This document shows, one piece after another, positions 42,680-52,005 of a DNA stretch of 64,000 bases. Positions within the stretch are counted from its first letter, which is position 1; each line of letters begins with the position of its first letter. A program made the translations under genes and the position numbers. The notes under the pieces are model-generated. The model did not search any database, was not told where the DNA came from, and saw nothing but the letters and a program-made list of their open reading frames with translations. This stretch comes from Pseudovibrio sp947494035 (lineage in GTDB: Bacteria > Pseudomonadota > Alphaproteobacteria > Rhizobiales > Stappiaceae), in NCBI GenBank assembly GCA_947494035.1, contig CANLTN010000008.1:1-64000 (forward strand), written 5' to 3'.

Positions 42680-43618
42680 ATGCAAACGACGTACGTTTCA
42701 TCTAGCTTTCACGGGCCTGACAAAACAGAGAAAGAGTGGAAACTCCGCTTCTTTTCCAGCTCCGAGCGGCCAGTTGACGTTGAAGTACGGTTCTTCAAAG
42801 ACAAGCAGCCACTATTAAAAGGTCCGCAAACAGTAGACGGTTCTTTATGGGAGATTATTGAAGATTTCTCTGGAGCACATGGCTTTTCAGAAAGCACAAG
42901 ATCTAAAGTCTCTCACTTTTTGCGCAACTCAGACACCTTGCCAAAATCAAGCTTTGCTGCGCACTCCAACGACACTCACTTTGCATCGAGTGGTCCAAAT
43001 GCAGCTATCGTCTTTCCATGCTCAACTAAAGCAACAACAATAGAAAATCAGAAGCAATCAAACCATACTTCAGGACGTTTCGAACGTATAGCTTTGCTTC
43101 ATGCCTTGGCATTGGCCAATCGGTATGTTCTTGATCGGTTTGTAGAAGAACAAACCAATGCCGTTTTGCTGCTATCCCAAGAGGATGCCTCTTTTGAGAA
43201 CCTTTATGAACTTAGGAAGAAGATCGTATCGTTTACGGCGGCCTTTTCCTTCACAAGCCCCGTCAAAAATGAAGGACACCACGAGCTATCTGCTTATTGG
43301 AATAAGGTCAATGAAGCCTATGGCATAAGGAAGCGGCAGACCGAAATTATGGAACAGTCTTCCGCTGTTTACGACCTTCTCAGAGATAATGAAAATAGGC
43401 AAACGCAATTAGAACAAGAAAATAGTAGAAAATCCCAAGAGGGGATAAACAAGTCACTTCAAAGAACACAAAGGAAAATCGATCTAATAACTATTTGCGT
43501 GGCAATATTCGGTGTCTGCGTGACTCTCTTCGAACCCCCGATTACGTTCGAACGAAACTGGACGCCAGAAGATGTTTGGGCCAGCACAATTACTTTAGCC
43601 TCAGAATATTTTAAGTAA
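42680..43618 (+). CDS. Accessory protein with coiled coil and C-terminal transmembrane helix, unknown function
   Basis: A 312-residue protein from the ATG at 42680; an earlier in-frame ATG at 42566 would add 38 residues that do not look like folded protein. The N-terminal 60 residues look beta-rich, the middle is helical (ERIALLHALALANRYVLDRF; LYELRKKIVSF), then a polar coiled coil rich in Gln, Asn, Arg, and a single hydrophobic helix (LITICVAIFGVCVTLF) about 28 residues from the end. The coding sequence is clearly AT-richer than its neighbours. It stands alone between nadC and the ETF-QO gene with its own leader and terminator, which suggests horizontal acquisition. I do not recognise a family; the helical-plus-terminal-TM plan is seen in CorA-like and some defence-associated proteins, which is only an analogy. 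Confidence 0.7.
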   Translation: MQTTYVSSSFHGPDKTEKEWKLRFFSSSERPVDVEVRFFKDKQPLLKGPQTVDGSLWEIIEDFSGAHGFSESTRSKVSHFLRNSDTLPKSSFAAHSNDTHFASSGPNAAIVFPCSTKATTIENQKQSNHTSGRFERIALLHALALANRYVLDRFVEEQTNAVLLLSQEDASFENLYELRKKIVSFTAAFSFTSPVKNEGHHELSAYWNKVNEAYGIRKRQTEIMEQSSAVYDLLRDNENRQTQLEQENSRKSQEGINKSLQRTQRKIDLITICVAIFGVCVTLFEPPITFERNWTPEDVWASTITLASEYFK

Positions 43619-43623
43619 AACGG

Positions 43624-43657
43624 AAAAGGCCCGATCGGATGACCGGGCCTTTTTCTT
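43624..43657. terminator. Bidirectional terminator between convergent genes
   Basis: AAGGCCCG pairs with CGGGCCTT across a short loop, flanked by A4 and T5, between the accessory gene and the ETF-QO gene. Confidence 0.8.
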
Positions 43658-43678
43658 GTTCTGATCTTATCCAACACC

Positions 43679-45358
43679 TTACATGTTTGGATAGTTGGGT
43701 CCGCCTGTGCCTTCCGGAACGGTCCATGTGATGTTTCCGTTCGGGTCTTTGATGTCACAGGTCTTACAGTGAACGCAGTTTTGAGCATTGATCTGGAAGC
43801 GTGGCGGCTCGCCATTTTCTTCAACCCACTCGTAGACACCAGCGGGACAGTAACGGTTCGACGGTCCATCATACACATCGTGCTCAGAAAGCTTTTGCAA
43901 GGTTTCGTCGCGTAGCTTGAGATGGATCGGCTGGTCTTCCTCGTGGTTGGTGTTGGAGAGGAAGACGGAGGACAGCTTGTCGAAGGAGATCTTCCCGTCT
44001 GGTTTTGGGTACTCGATTTTCTTGCAGTCTTTTGCCGGCTTCAGGCTCGCCGCATCGGTTTTGCCATGCTTCATAGTGCCGAAGAGGGAGAAGCCCATCA
44101 GCTCGTTGGTCCACATATCGAAGCCGCCGAAGACCATACCCAGCAGGTTGCCGAATTTGGTCTGCAATGGCTTTACATTGCGTACCTTCCAGAGATCCTT
44201 ACCGATTTCGGATTTGCGCCATGCGGAATCAAACTGGTCCAGCTCTTCATTTGCTTCACCGCGGCCAAGCGATTCAACAACGGCCTCTGCTGCCAGAATG
44301 CCGGAGAGCATCGCGTTGTGGGAGCCCTTGATGCGCGGCACGTTTACGAAGCCAGCGGAACAGCCGATGATGAGACCTCCGGGGAAAGACAGCTTTGGTA
44401 CGGACTGATATCCCCCTTCGGTGATTGCACGCGCGCCATATGAAATGCGCTTGCCGCCCTCAAAGATCTCTTTCACACCCGCATGGGTTTTGAAGCGCTG
44501 GAACTCATCAAACGGAGACAGATACGGGTTCTGGTAGTTGAGGTTCACAACAAACCCAACTGCGACCTGATTGTCTTCCAGATGATAGAGGAAAGAGCCA
44601 CCCTGTGTCTTGCTGTCCAGCGGCCAGCCCATGGAGTGCTGTACCAGACCAGGCTTGTGCTTGGCCGGGTCTACTTCCCACAGTTCCTTGATGCCAATGC
44701 CGAATTTCGGATGATCGCAGTCGCGGTCAAGGTCAAACTTATCAATGAGGGTCTTGGCAAGGGAGCCGCGAACACCTTCTGAGATCAGCGTGTATTTGCC
44801 AAGCAGAGCCATGCCGCGCATGTAGCCGTCTTTATGCGTACCATCCCGCGCAACGCCCATATCACCTGTTGCAACGCCGATTACTTTGCCAGCATCGTCA
44901 TAGAGAACTTCAGCCGCTGCGAAGCCTGGATAGATTTCCACGCCGAGCGCTTCTGCTTTTTCTGCAAGCCAGCGACAGACATTGCCCAGAGACACAATGT
45001 AGTTGCCGTGGTTGTTCATGAGCTTCGGCATCAGGAAGTTTGGTAGACGAAGGGAACCGCCAGGTCCGAGCAGGTTGAAGTGATCAGCTGTCACTGGCGT
45101 CTTGATCGGAGCGGTCTCGTCTTTACGCCAATCAGGGAGCAGACGGTCAAGACCAATCGGATCAATCACAGCACCGGACAGGATATGAGCACCGATCTCG
45201 GAACCTTTTTCCAGAACGACAACGGAGATTTCCTCTCCCTTTTCCTCAGCCTGCTGCTTAATCCGGATTGCTGCTGACAGACCGGCAGGCCCACCACCTA
45301 CGATGACAACGTCAAACTCCATGGATTCGCGTGGTGCCAGAGTTTCCCCTTCAGACAT
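43679..45358 (-). CDS. Electron transfer flavoprotein-ubiquinone oxidoreductase
   Basis: A 559-residue membrane-associated flavoprotein that passes electrons from ETF to ubiquinone during fatty acid and amino acid oxidation. The FAD motif VIVGGGPAGLSAAIRI is near residue 15; the C terminus holds the [4Fe-4S] ligands CPAGVYEW and CVHCKTCDIKDPNGNITW. Length and order match mitochondrial and alphaproteobacterial enzymes. It is monocistronic and ends at a bidirectional terminator. Confidence 0.96.
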   Translation of the reverse strand: MSEGETLAPRESMEFDVVIVGGGPAGLSAAIRIKQQAEEKGEEISVVVLEKGSEIGAHILSGAVIDPIGLDRLLPDWRKDETAPIKTPVTADHFNLLGPGGSLRLPNFLMPKLMNNHGNYIVSLGNVCRWLAEKAEALGVEIYPGFAAAEVLYDDAGKVIGVATGDMGVARDGTHKDGYMRGMALLGKYTLISEGVRGSLAKTLIDKFDLDRDCDHPKFGIGIKELWEVDPAKHKPGLVQHSMGWPLDSKTQGGSFLYHLEDNQVAVGFVVNLNYQNPYLSPFDEFQRFKTHAGVKEIFEGGKRISYGARAITEGGYQSVPKLSFPGGLIIGCSAGFVNVPRIKGSHNAMLSGILAAEAVVESLGRGEANEELDQFDSAWRKSEIGKDLWKVRNVKPLQTKFGNLLGMVFGGFDMWTNELMGFSLFGTMKHGKTDAASLKPAKDCKKIEYPKPDGKISFDKLSSVFLSNTNHEEDQPIHLKLRDETLQKLSEHDVYDGPSNRYCPAGVYEWVEENGEPPRFQINAQNCVHCKTCDIKDPNGNITWTVPEGTGGPNYPNM

Positions 45359-45743
45359 ATTATTCTCCCTCTACACTTTATCCACTTCATTTCACGTCAA
45401 ACGATGTGGCAGTGCACTATTTTCCCGCACCTTAAGTGTCAAAATTTTATTTAGTTTCTGTGTAATTGACCGGATAGTGTTGTGCAATGCGTTTTAAGGT
45501 GCATTCCATCAGGTCACCCATCAAAAAAACTTGGTGCATCCTACGGAATTATTGTGATTTCCCCAAGTCTACGTGCGGAACTTTGCACTGTTACCAATAG
45601 AGTTGGCGCAATCTCGTTTTTCTATTGGACAGTTGCGCTTCCATATAGAATATAGGGCGGGTTAGGCTTACTACCCAACCATGGTGCATTGCAAAAGAGT
45701 TATTCCCTTTCGCCTGTACTCACCTGTGTGCCACAACTAGTAA
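45359..45743. other. Divergent intergenic region with GGTGCAT repeats
   Basis: No gene seen. The heptamer GGTGCAT occurs at 45498, 45533 and 45683. Both flanking genes must be transcribed from here, so these could be regulatory, but a chance origin is possible. Confidence 0.4.
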
Positions 45744-46751
45744 ATGGCTATGTCTGAAGTTCCTGCCGCAAATGCCGCCCAACTGGAGGCGTATCTGGAG
45801 TATTTGAGCGCTGTCGGTGTCGACTGTGCGCTAGAAGATGCTCCGGTGGATCGTTTTGCGCAAACGCAGGACCAGATGGCGCAGCAAGCGCAGGTTCGCT
45901 CTGCTCCGCAGCAGAACTTCGCTCCAGCCTCTTCCACCAGTGCACAGCAACCTTCCCGGACACAGCCCAAGACCCTCAGCGTTTCTCCTGCCGAGATGGC
46001 TCGTAACCTGCGCGAGAACGGCGTCTCAGCAGATGCCAAGCAGGAAGCGAAGAAAATACTGGAACGGCAACGTGCTGCCAAAGAGGCTGCTGTTCAAACT
46101 GTCATGCCCAATGCAGCGCCTGACAGTAATGCCGTTATTCCCAATGCTGAAACCGTCAAATCTGCCAGAAGCGCAGCAAGCTCAGCCCAGTCACTTGAAG
46201 AGCTGCAGCATATTCTTGCTGGCTTTGAAGGCTGTAACCTGCGTCTGACAGCCAAGAATCTGGTGTTTGGCAGCGGCAGCTCTAAAGCGCGCATCATGTT
46301 TATCGGGGAAGCACCGGGGCGCGAGGAAGACATTCAAGGTGTTCCGTTTGTTGGACGGTCCGGTCATCTGCTTGATCGTATGCTAAAGTCTGCCGGACTT
46401 GACCGATCGCTTGTTTACATTGCCAATGTTGTGCCGTGGCGTCCGCCGGGTAACCGCACTCCTACACCGCATGAAACCGAAATCTGTCGCCCGTTTATTC
46501 AACGGCAGATTGAGCTGGTTGATCCTGAAATTGTTGTTTTTCTGGGAGCAGCTTCGGCCAAGACATTAAGCGGTGCCCGTGACGGTATTCGCAGACTGCG
46601 TGGTAAGTGGCTGAGCTATAACGGTGAAGGCACTCAGCGCAAGGCAATTGCGACCTATCACCCTGCCTATCTATTGCGCAGCCCTGCGGAGAAACGGTAT
46701 GCATGGCGTGACATGCTTCAGATTCGCGCGGAGCTTGAAACAACCGAATAA
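45744..46751 (+). CDS. Uracil-DNA glycosylase, family 4-like
   Basis: A 335-residue protein with a 140-residue Ala/Gln/Pro-rich N-terminal extension and a C-terminal glycosylase domain. Catalytic motifs are GEAPGREEDIQGVPFVGRSG and HPAYLLRSP. Two of the four cysteines that bind the family's iron-sulphur cluster are missing: only one Cys remains in the EGCNL region, and the Cys before RPPGNRTPT is Trp. The cluster is therefore probably incomplete. The enzyme removes uracil from DNA. ATG 45750 is an alternative start. Confidence 0.9.
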   Translation: MAMSEVPAANAAQLEAYLEYLSAVGVDCALEDAPVDRFAQTQDQMAQQAQVRSAPQQNFAPASSTSAQQPSRTQPKTLSVSPAEMARNLRENGVSADAKQEAKKILERQRAAKEAAVQTVMPNAAPDSNAVIPNAETVKSARSAASSAQSLEELQHILAGFEGCNLRLTAKNLVFGSGSSKARIMFIGEAPGREEDIQGVPFVGRSGHLLDRMLKSAGLDRSLVYIANVVPWRPPGNRTPTPHETEICRPFIQRQIELVDPEIVVFLGAASAKTLSGARDGIRRLRGKWLSYNGEGTQRKAIATYHPAYLLRSPAEKRYAWRDMLQIRAELETTE

Positions 46752-46945
46752 TCCCCGCTGTTTTACTGCACTCTCTGAGTTCTTAGGGAGTGGATTTGTT
46801 ATTGAGATCACACAGTTGCGTTTTATTCGGTTTTTTGTCCTTTCTTTCGGCTAGTGCCCTTCTCTCCTGACAAATGCTGCTTATATTGTTTGGAACTGGT
46901 TGACCCAGCGACACACAAGTTATCGGTGTAAAGGAGAATTTAGAG

Positions 46946-47806
46946 TTGTTGAACAAGCTGCGCAGCTACCTTCCGGGCAAATGGGGCAAATCAAAACCCA
47001 TCGTTCCTGTCGTCCGTTTGAGTGGTGCTATCGGAGCTGCGTCTCCATTGAAAACAGGTTTGAACCTGAGCAGTGTTGAAGACGCATTGCAGGCTGCATT
47101 CAGCTTCAAAGAAGCTCCCGCAGTTGCTATTTCTATCAACTCACCCGGCGGTTCTCCCGTTCAGTCCCACCTCATCTTCAAGCGCATCCGCCAGCTGGCG
47201 GACCAGAACAACAAACAGATTCTGGTGTTTGTAGAAGATGTTGCGGCCTCCGGTGGCTATATGATTGCTCTGGCTGGCGATGATATCATCGTTGACCCAT
47301 CTTCAATCATTGGCTCTATCGGTGTTGTGTCTGCTGGTTTTGGCTTTACCGAACTTCTGGAGAAAACTGGCATTCAGCGCCGTGTTTATACCAGTGGTGA
47401 GAAGAAGGTTACGCTTGATCCGTTTGCGCCGGAAGTGGAAGAGGACATCGAGCACCTCAAGGCGTTGCAGCACGAAATCCATGAGATGTTTATCGACATG
47501 GTGAAAAGCCGCCGTGGCGACGTGTTGAGTAATGATGACGACCTGTTTTCCGGCCTGTTCTGGACAGGTGCGAAGGCTCGTGACTTAGGCCTTGTTGATA
47601 GTCTAGGCGATCTTCACTCCACCATCCAAGAGCGGTACGGCAAGGACACAAAAGTAAAATTTGTTGGTACCAAAAAGCGCTTTCTCAGCCGCTTTATACC
47701 TGGTGCGAATCTTCAGGGAGACATGAGTGAGGCTGCTGGCGCACTACCGGCTGCGGCACTTGCAACTCTGGAAGAAAGAAGTCTTTGGGCAAAGTTTGGA
47801 CTTTAA
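46946..47806 (+). CDS. S49 family peptidase (SppA/SohB-like)
   Basis: A 286-residue serine peptidase of the ClpP/crotonase fold. The nucleophile is in VAASGGYMIALAGD and the general-base lysine follows later in the VYTSGEKKVTL region; NSPGGSPVQSH is the oxyanion loop. No signal peptide or clear membrane anchor is seen, unlike classic SppA. The start is a TTG (one of two in a row) set by AAGGAG nine bases upstream at 46931-46936. Confidence 0.88.
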   Translation: MLNKLRSYLPGKWGKSKPIVPVVRLSGAIGAASPLKTGLNLSSVEDALQAAFSFKEAPAVAISINSPGGSPVQSHLIFKRIRQLADQNNKQILVFVEDVAASGGYMIALAGDDIIVDPSSIIGSIGVVSAGFGFTELLEKTGIQRRVYTSGEKKVTLDPFAPEVEEDIEHLKALQHEIHEMFIDMVKSRRGDVLSNDDDLFSGLFWTGAKARDLGLVDSLGDLHSTIQERYGKDTKVKFVGTKKRFLSRFIPGANLQGDMSEAAGALPAAALATLEERSLWAKFGL

Positions 47807-47879
47807 ATAATCTTCATAGGATTGACAAAATTTGCCTTCAAAAACAATTCTTCACATACGTGATGGAAGGAAAATGTAG

Positions 47880-48080
47880 ATGACTGAGGTATTGGGAACT
47901 GTTGCTTTGATTGCAGGCGGATATGCACTCTACAAGGCCGTAAAGAAGGAAATCTCCACTATGGCGTTGAAGAAGCAACCTGCTTATGCAACTGCTCGCA
48001 AGCGCACAGTTGATCCGGATTATACTCGTCTGGTTCAAGACCCAGCAACCGGCAAATACCGTCCTGTCAGCAACTACTAA
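47880..48080 (+). CDS. Small conserved hypothetical protein
   Basis: A 66-residue protein with one N-terminal hydrophobic stretch (about residues 5-20, VALIAGGYALYKAVKKE) and a polar C-terminal half ending DPATGKYRPVSNY. GGAAGGA stands upstream but at a long spacing. It follows the S49 peptidase gene by 73 bp. Function unknown. Confidence 0.65.
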   Translation: MTEVLGTVALIAGGYALYKAVKKEISTMALKKQPAYATARKRTVDPDYTRLVQDPATGKYRPVSNY

Positions 48081-48521
48081 GCGCCCCTGCGCTTATGGAC
48101 TTGTTTGAGGTGCCCGCATGACATTGGGTCTGCGGGCTAGATGGTCGTGATCTTTCCAGCATTCTTGATTTAACAGGAATAGACTGTGTTCTCACGCACC
48201 AGTTTGTGGGTTTGGGTTTGATAAACCTTGAGCGCGGCACTAAAGGTGCCTATTAGTGATACTTGCCCTGCTGAACGTCTTATTGCCTCGCCGCCTGTTC
48301 TTTTCCCAGACATCATATCTCTGATATTCCGAGAACGCGGCTGCATCCACGCATTGCAGCAAATGGGAAGAATATCTGGCCTTACTCCCCGTCTTTTTCA
48401 CAAAATATCTTTGATTTTTCAGGAATGCTTGACCTTCCCTGTTTGACGTGGCACCTGTGCCTCAACTAGGATTTTGCGCCGTTTTGGTGCAGTACATTTT
48501 GGATTTTCAGGAAACACTCCC
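48081..48521. other. Intergenic stretch with tandem hairpins
   Basis: Right after the small protein gene come AAGCGC-CCCT-GCGCTT (48079-48094) and GCCCGCA (48112-48118) / TGCGGGC (48131-48137). Neither ends in a T run. The rest is AT-rich; a 72-codon frame at 48228 lacks a ribosome binding site and is not called. It should contain the glyQ promoter. Confidence 0.45.
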
Positions 48522-49478
48522 ATGTCTAGTGAAGCCGTTCCGGCACATATGCAGCCGACCAAGTCCTTTCAGGGTCTCCTTATGACTCTCCAGAGATTCT
48601 GGGCCGATCAGGGCTGCGTTATTGTGCAGCCATATGACATGGAAGTCGGCGCGGGTACGTCCCATCCTTCAACAACACTGCGTTCTCTTGGGCCTCGTCC
48701 ATGGAAAGTGGCGTATGTGCAGCCATCTCGCCGTCCTACCGATGGCCGCTATGGTGAAAACCCAATGCGCTTGCAGCACTACTATCAGTTTCAGGTTATG
48801 CTGAAGCCGTCTCCTGAGAACCTTCAGGAACTGTATCTGGCTTCCTTGCGAGCAATCGGAATCGACACGGACATCCATGACATCCGTTTTGTTGAGGATG
48901 ACTGGGAGAACCCAACACTCGGCGCATGGGGCCTTGGTTGGGAATGCTGGTGTGACGGTATGGAAGTTTCCCAGTTTACCTACTTCCAGCAGGTGGCTGG
49001 TTTTGAATGTAAGCCTGTTGCTGGTGAGTTGACTTATGGCCTTGAGCGTATTGCCATGTATGTTCAGGGTGTCGACAATGTTTACGACCTGAACTTCAAC
49101 GGGCTTGAAGGCGACGAGAAAGTCACTTACGGCGATGTGTTCTTGCAGGCTGAGCAGGAATACTCCCGTCACAACTTCGAGCATTCCGACACTGAAATGC
49201 TGTTCCGCCACTTTGCGGACCATGAGCGTGAATGTAAGCGCCTGCTAGCAGCAAGTGCAGAAGCTATGGAGAAAGCTGGCGATGGCCTACAGAAGGTTGT
49301 TATGCCTGCTTATGACCAAGCGCTTAAATGCTCCCACGTGTTCAACCTGCTTGATGCGCGCGGCGTGATCTCCGTGACCGAGCGCCAGAGCTACATTCTA
49401 CGTGTGCGTGAACTTTCCAAAGCTTGCGGAGCTGCCTTCCTGCAGACCAAGGCTGGTGGTGTGGGCTACACGGGCTAG
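48522..49478 (+). CDS. glyQ: Glycyl-tRNA synthetase alpha subunit
   Basis: A 318-residue catalytic subunit of the bacterial heterotetrameric glycyl-tRNA synthetase. The conserved core FQGLLMTLQRFWADQGCVIVQPYDMEVGAGTSHP and the EVSQFTYFQQVAG, ELTYGLERIAMYVQ motifs are diagnostic. The start at 48522 gives the expected N terminus; AGGAAA lies upstream. The partner glyS is 2.7 kb downstream with a GH3 gene between, which is not the usual arrangement. Confidence 0.97.
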   Translation: MSSEAVPAHMQPTKSFQGLLMTLQRFWADQGCVIVQPYDMEVGAGTSHPSTTLRSLGPRPWKVAYVQPSRRPTDGRYGENPMRLQHYYQFQVMLKPSPENLQELYLASLRAIGIDTDIHDIRFVEDDWENPTLGAWGLGWECWCDGMEVSQFTYFQQVAGFECKPVAGELTYGLERIAMYVQGVDNVYDLNFNGLEGDEKVTYGDVFLQAEQEYSRHNFEHSDTEMLFRHFADHERECKRLLAASAEAMEKAGDGLQKVVMPAYDQALKCSHVFNLLDARGVISVTERQSYILRVRELSKACGAAFLQTKAGGVGYTG

Positions 49479-49504
49479 CCACAGCCAACATGATAATTTT
49501 TTAG

Positions 49505-49535
49505 TGCCGGGGCAAAAATTGCCTCGGCATTTTTG
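49505..49535 (+). terminator. Intrinsic terminator after glyQ
   Basis: TGCCGGGGCAA-AAA-TTGCCTCGGCA (one wobble) followed by TTTTTG. It separates glyQ from the GH3 and glyS genes. Confidence 0.85.
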
Positions 49536-49728
49536 TTATAGGTCTCCCCGACCCTAAGACTCCTTGAAAGATGCCTGCTGATAATCTGTAGGTTTTCAGG
49601 GCTGCAATTAAACAGATATTTTCAAAAGCGATATCCTGATTGATTTGCAAATCATTCCCCTGTTTCCAGCCGCCTGCGTATCTCTGCGCTGAACCGAATT
49701 GGGGTGCATTCGCGGAGTTTAGTCTTCC

Positions 49729-52005
49729 ATGACTGTTGAAAGCACAGAGGCGTATGAAGAGCACGAAGCAGCTACCTCTTCCAATCCCTCACCTGCAATG
49801 GCCGAACAGCCATCCCCTACACAAAATCTGACAGATGAACAGATCGCCAGCGCCATTGTTGCTCGGCTCAGTAGGGATGACAAACTGGCCATGCGGGACG
49901 GGGATCAAGCCTTTTGGCCGGGTGTTCGTGACATGATGATAAGCGGCTCTCAGTCCGGCCCATGGGCCGCTGGTGTTTTGCCTTTGCACCACCTACCCGG
50001 CATCCATTACACGGAAGGCTCTCGCGGAATTGTGTTGAAGGGCGCAACCACGTTTCCTGTGGTTATGGCGCGGGCGGCAACGTTTGATCCTGATTTGGAG
50101 GAACGCATTGGAGCTGTCATTGGCTACGAAATGCGGGCATTTGGCGGAACGCTGTTTGGCGGGATTTCGCTCAACCTGATGCGGCATCCAGCCTGGGGGC
50201 GTGCGCAGGAATCTTACGGCGAAGACAGTTTCTTGATTGGTGCGATGGGCAGCGCTCTTGTGCGCGGTGTTCAGCAGCATGGGATGGCCTGCGTGAATAA
50301 CTTTGCACTGGCTTCCATGGAGCATTCCAAGCTGACACTGGATGTGACCATTGGGCAGAGGGCACTTTATGAGATGTATCTGCCCCACTTTCGCAAGGCG
50401 GTTGAGGCTGGGGCTGCTGCTGTCATGACATCCTACAGCTCCATCAATGGAGAGCTGTGCAGTCATAACAGGGAACTGCTCACCCAACTGCTTAAAACAG
50501 ACTGGGGCTTTAAAGGGTTTGTGTTGAGCGATTTTATTTTTGGCATTCGCAATGCAAAAGCTGCTGCACTTGCCGGTGTGGATCTGGAGATGCCGTTTCA
50601 GTTGCACTTTGAGCAGAGCCTACCGGACCTGATTGATGAGGGTGAGGTAAGCGAAGAATCTCTGGATGAGGCGTGCTATCGGCTAATCCTGCAACAGCTC
50701 CGGGTGCTGCGCAAAGGGAGCTATGAAAAGAAGAAGGTAGGATGTGCAGAGTTTCGCGCTGTTGCGCTGGAAGCTGCTGAGAAGTCCGCCGTTCTTTTGA
50801 AAAACAAGGGTGGGTTTCTACCCCTAAAAGACATAAGGAGCATTGGGGTTATTGGCCGTTTGGCGAGCGTTGCCAACACTGGAGACAAAGGGACGAGTGA
50901 TACACAACCGGCACATGTCATTACACCGCTTGCAGGTCTGCGCGCCTACTACAAACACAAGATCGACATCTGGCAGGAGCGCGGTCAGAACATCAATCGG
51001 GCGCTACAAATTGCAAATCAGGCGGACGCTGTGGTTCTGGTGGTTGGCAACGATCATAGCTGCGAGGGGGAATGGGTCTCCTCGGCGGTGGCGGCACAGT
51101 TTCATGAGATTTTGCCTCAACCGCGCAATCGTGAAGAAGCACAGATTGCCTCGCAGTTTCTGCGGTCATTTGGCGGTGGTGGTTCGGCAGGCAAGCGGCA
51201 GACAGATCACAGCGGGGAAGACGGGTACGGCTCGGGAGACCGCGAAAGCCTGCGTCTGCCACCACATGATGTTGAATTGATCAAGAAGGTCTGCGCGGTT
51301 AATCCAAATTGCGTTGTGGTTGTTATGGGTGGCGGTACTCTGCTCATGAACGAGTGGGAAGATTTGCCTGCTGCCATTTTGCTGCATTGGTATCCGGGAA
51401 TGGAGGGCGGCACTGCCCTTGCGCATCTCCTTTCCGGTGAGGTTTCGCCCAGTGGCAAGCTGCCATTTGTCATTCCGCGACGGGAGGCCGATTTGCCGGA
51501 CTTTGACCGCAACGCGCGTAAGGTAATCTATGATCTTTGGCACGGTTACAGGAAGCTGGACAACGATGATGTGACACCGGCGTATCCATTCGGTTTTGGG
51601 CTGAGCTACACGCAGTTCCAATATTCAGAGCTTGTTGTCATGCCGCCGGACGAGCTCAGGACTGGCAGCATTCAGGTGCAATTTACCGTGGCCAATACGG
51701 GACAGATTACGGCGGATGAGGTTGCGCAGGTTTACATTGCGCCAAAAGGGTCTGCCGTGGACCGTGCAAAGCTGGAGCTGAAAGGGTTTCAGCGGGTCAG
51801 TATTGCGGCTGGCGAAAACCGGCAGGTTTCCGTTACGGTGCCTATTGAGGAACTTGCCATTTTTGATAGTGAGTGCAATCAGATGGTGGTTGAGCGTATC
51901 ACTTACGACGTGATTGTCGGCAACTCCAGTCAGGACCCAAACAGCTTGCGGGTGGAACTGGACCTGTTTGCTGAACCTGATGAAACTACTGAGGAACCAG
52001 CATAA
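49729..52005 (+). CDS. Glycoside hydrolase family 3 protein with altered active site
   Basis: A 758-residue GH3-type protein with N-terminal barrel, middle alpha/beta domain and C-terminal fibronectin III-like domain. RHPAWGRAQESYGED (152-166) and the nucleophile Asp268 in VLSDF are present. The Lys-His pair of canonical enzymes is Asn190-Asn191, and SDW reads SDF. A loop at about 440-510 with a Gly-rich stretch (FGGGGSAGKRQ) separates a GEW segment from GDRESLRLP. No signal peptide is seen, so it is probably cytoplasmic. It sits between glyQ and glyS. Substrate is likely a beta-glucoside or related sugar, but the changes leave this open. Confidence 0.88.
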   Translation: MTVESTEAYEEHEAATSSNPSPAMAEQPSPTQNLTDEQIASAIVARLSRDDKLAMRDGDQAFWPGVRDMMISGSQSGPWAAGVLPLHHLPGIHYTEGSRGIVLKGATTFPVVMARAATFDPDLEERIGAVIGYEMRAFGGTLFGGISLNLMRHPAWGRAQESYGEDSFLIGAMGSALVRGVQQHGMACVNNFALASMEHSKLTLDVTIGQRALYEMYLPHFRKAVEAGAAAVMTSYSSINGELCSHNRELLTQLLKTDWGFKGFVLSDFIFGIRNAKAAALAGVDLEMPFQLHFEQSLPDLIDEGEVSEESLDEACYRLILQQLRVLRKGSYEKKKVGCAEFRAVALEAAEKSAVLLKNKGGFLPLKDIRSIGVIGRLASVANTGDKGTSDTQPAHVITPLAGLRAYYKHKIDIWQERGQNINRALQIANQADAVVLVVGNDHSCEGEWVSSAVAAQFHEILPQPRNREEAQIASQFLRSFGGGGSAGKRQTDHSGEDGYGSGDRESLRLPPHDVELIKKVCAVNPNCVVVVMGGGTLLMNEWEDLPAAILLHWYPGMEGGTALAHLLSGEVSPSGKLPFVIPRREADLPDFDRNARKVIYDLWHGYRKLDNDDVTPAYPFGFGLSYTQFQYSELVVMPPDELRTGSIQVQFTVANTGQITADEVAQVYIAPKGSAVDRAKLELKGFQRVSIAAGENRQVSVTVPIEELAIFDSECNQMVVERITYDVIVGNSSQDPNSLRVELDLFAEPDETTEEPA

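Noticed and set aside
48228..48446. A 72-codon plus-strand frame before glyQ
   Set aside because: No ribosome binding site and no sign of selected protein sequence.
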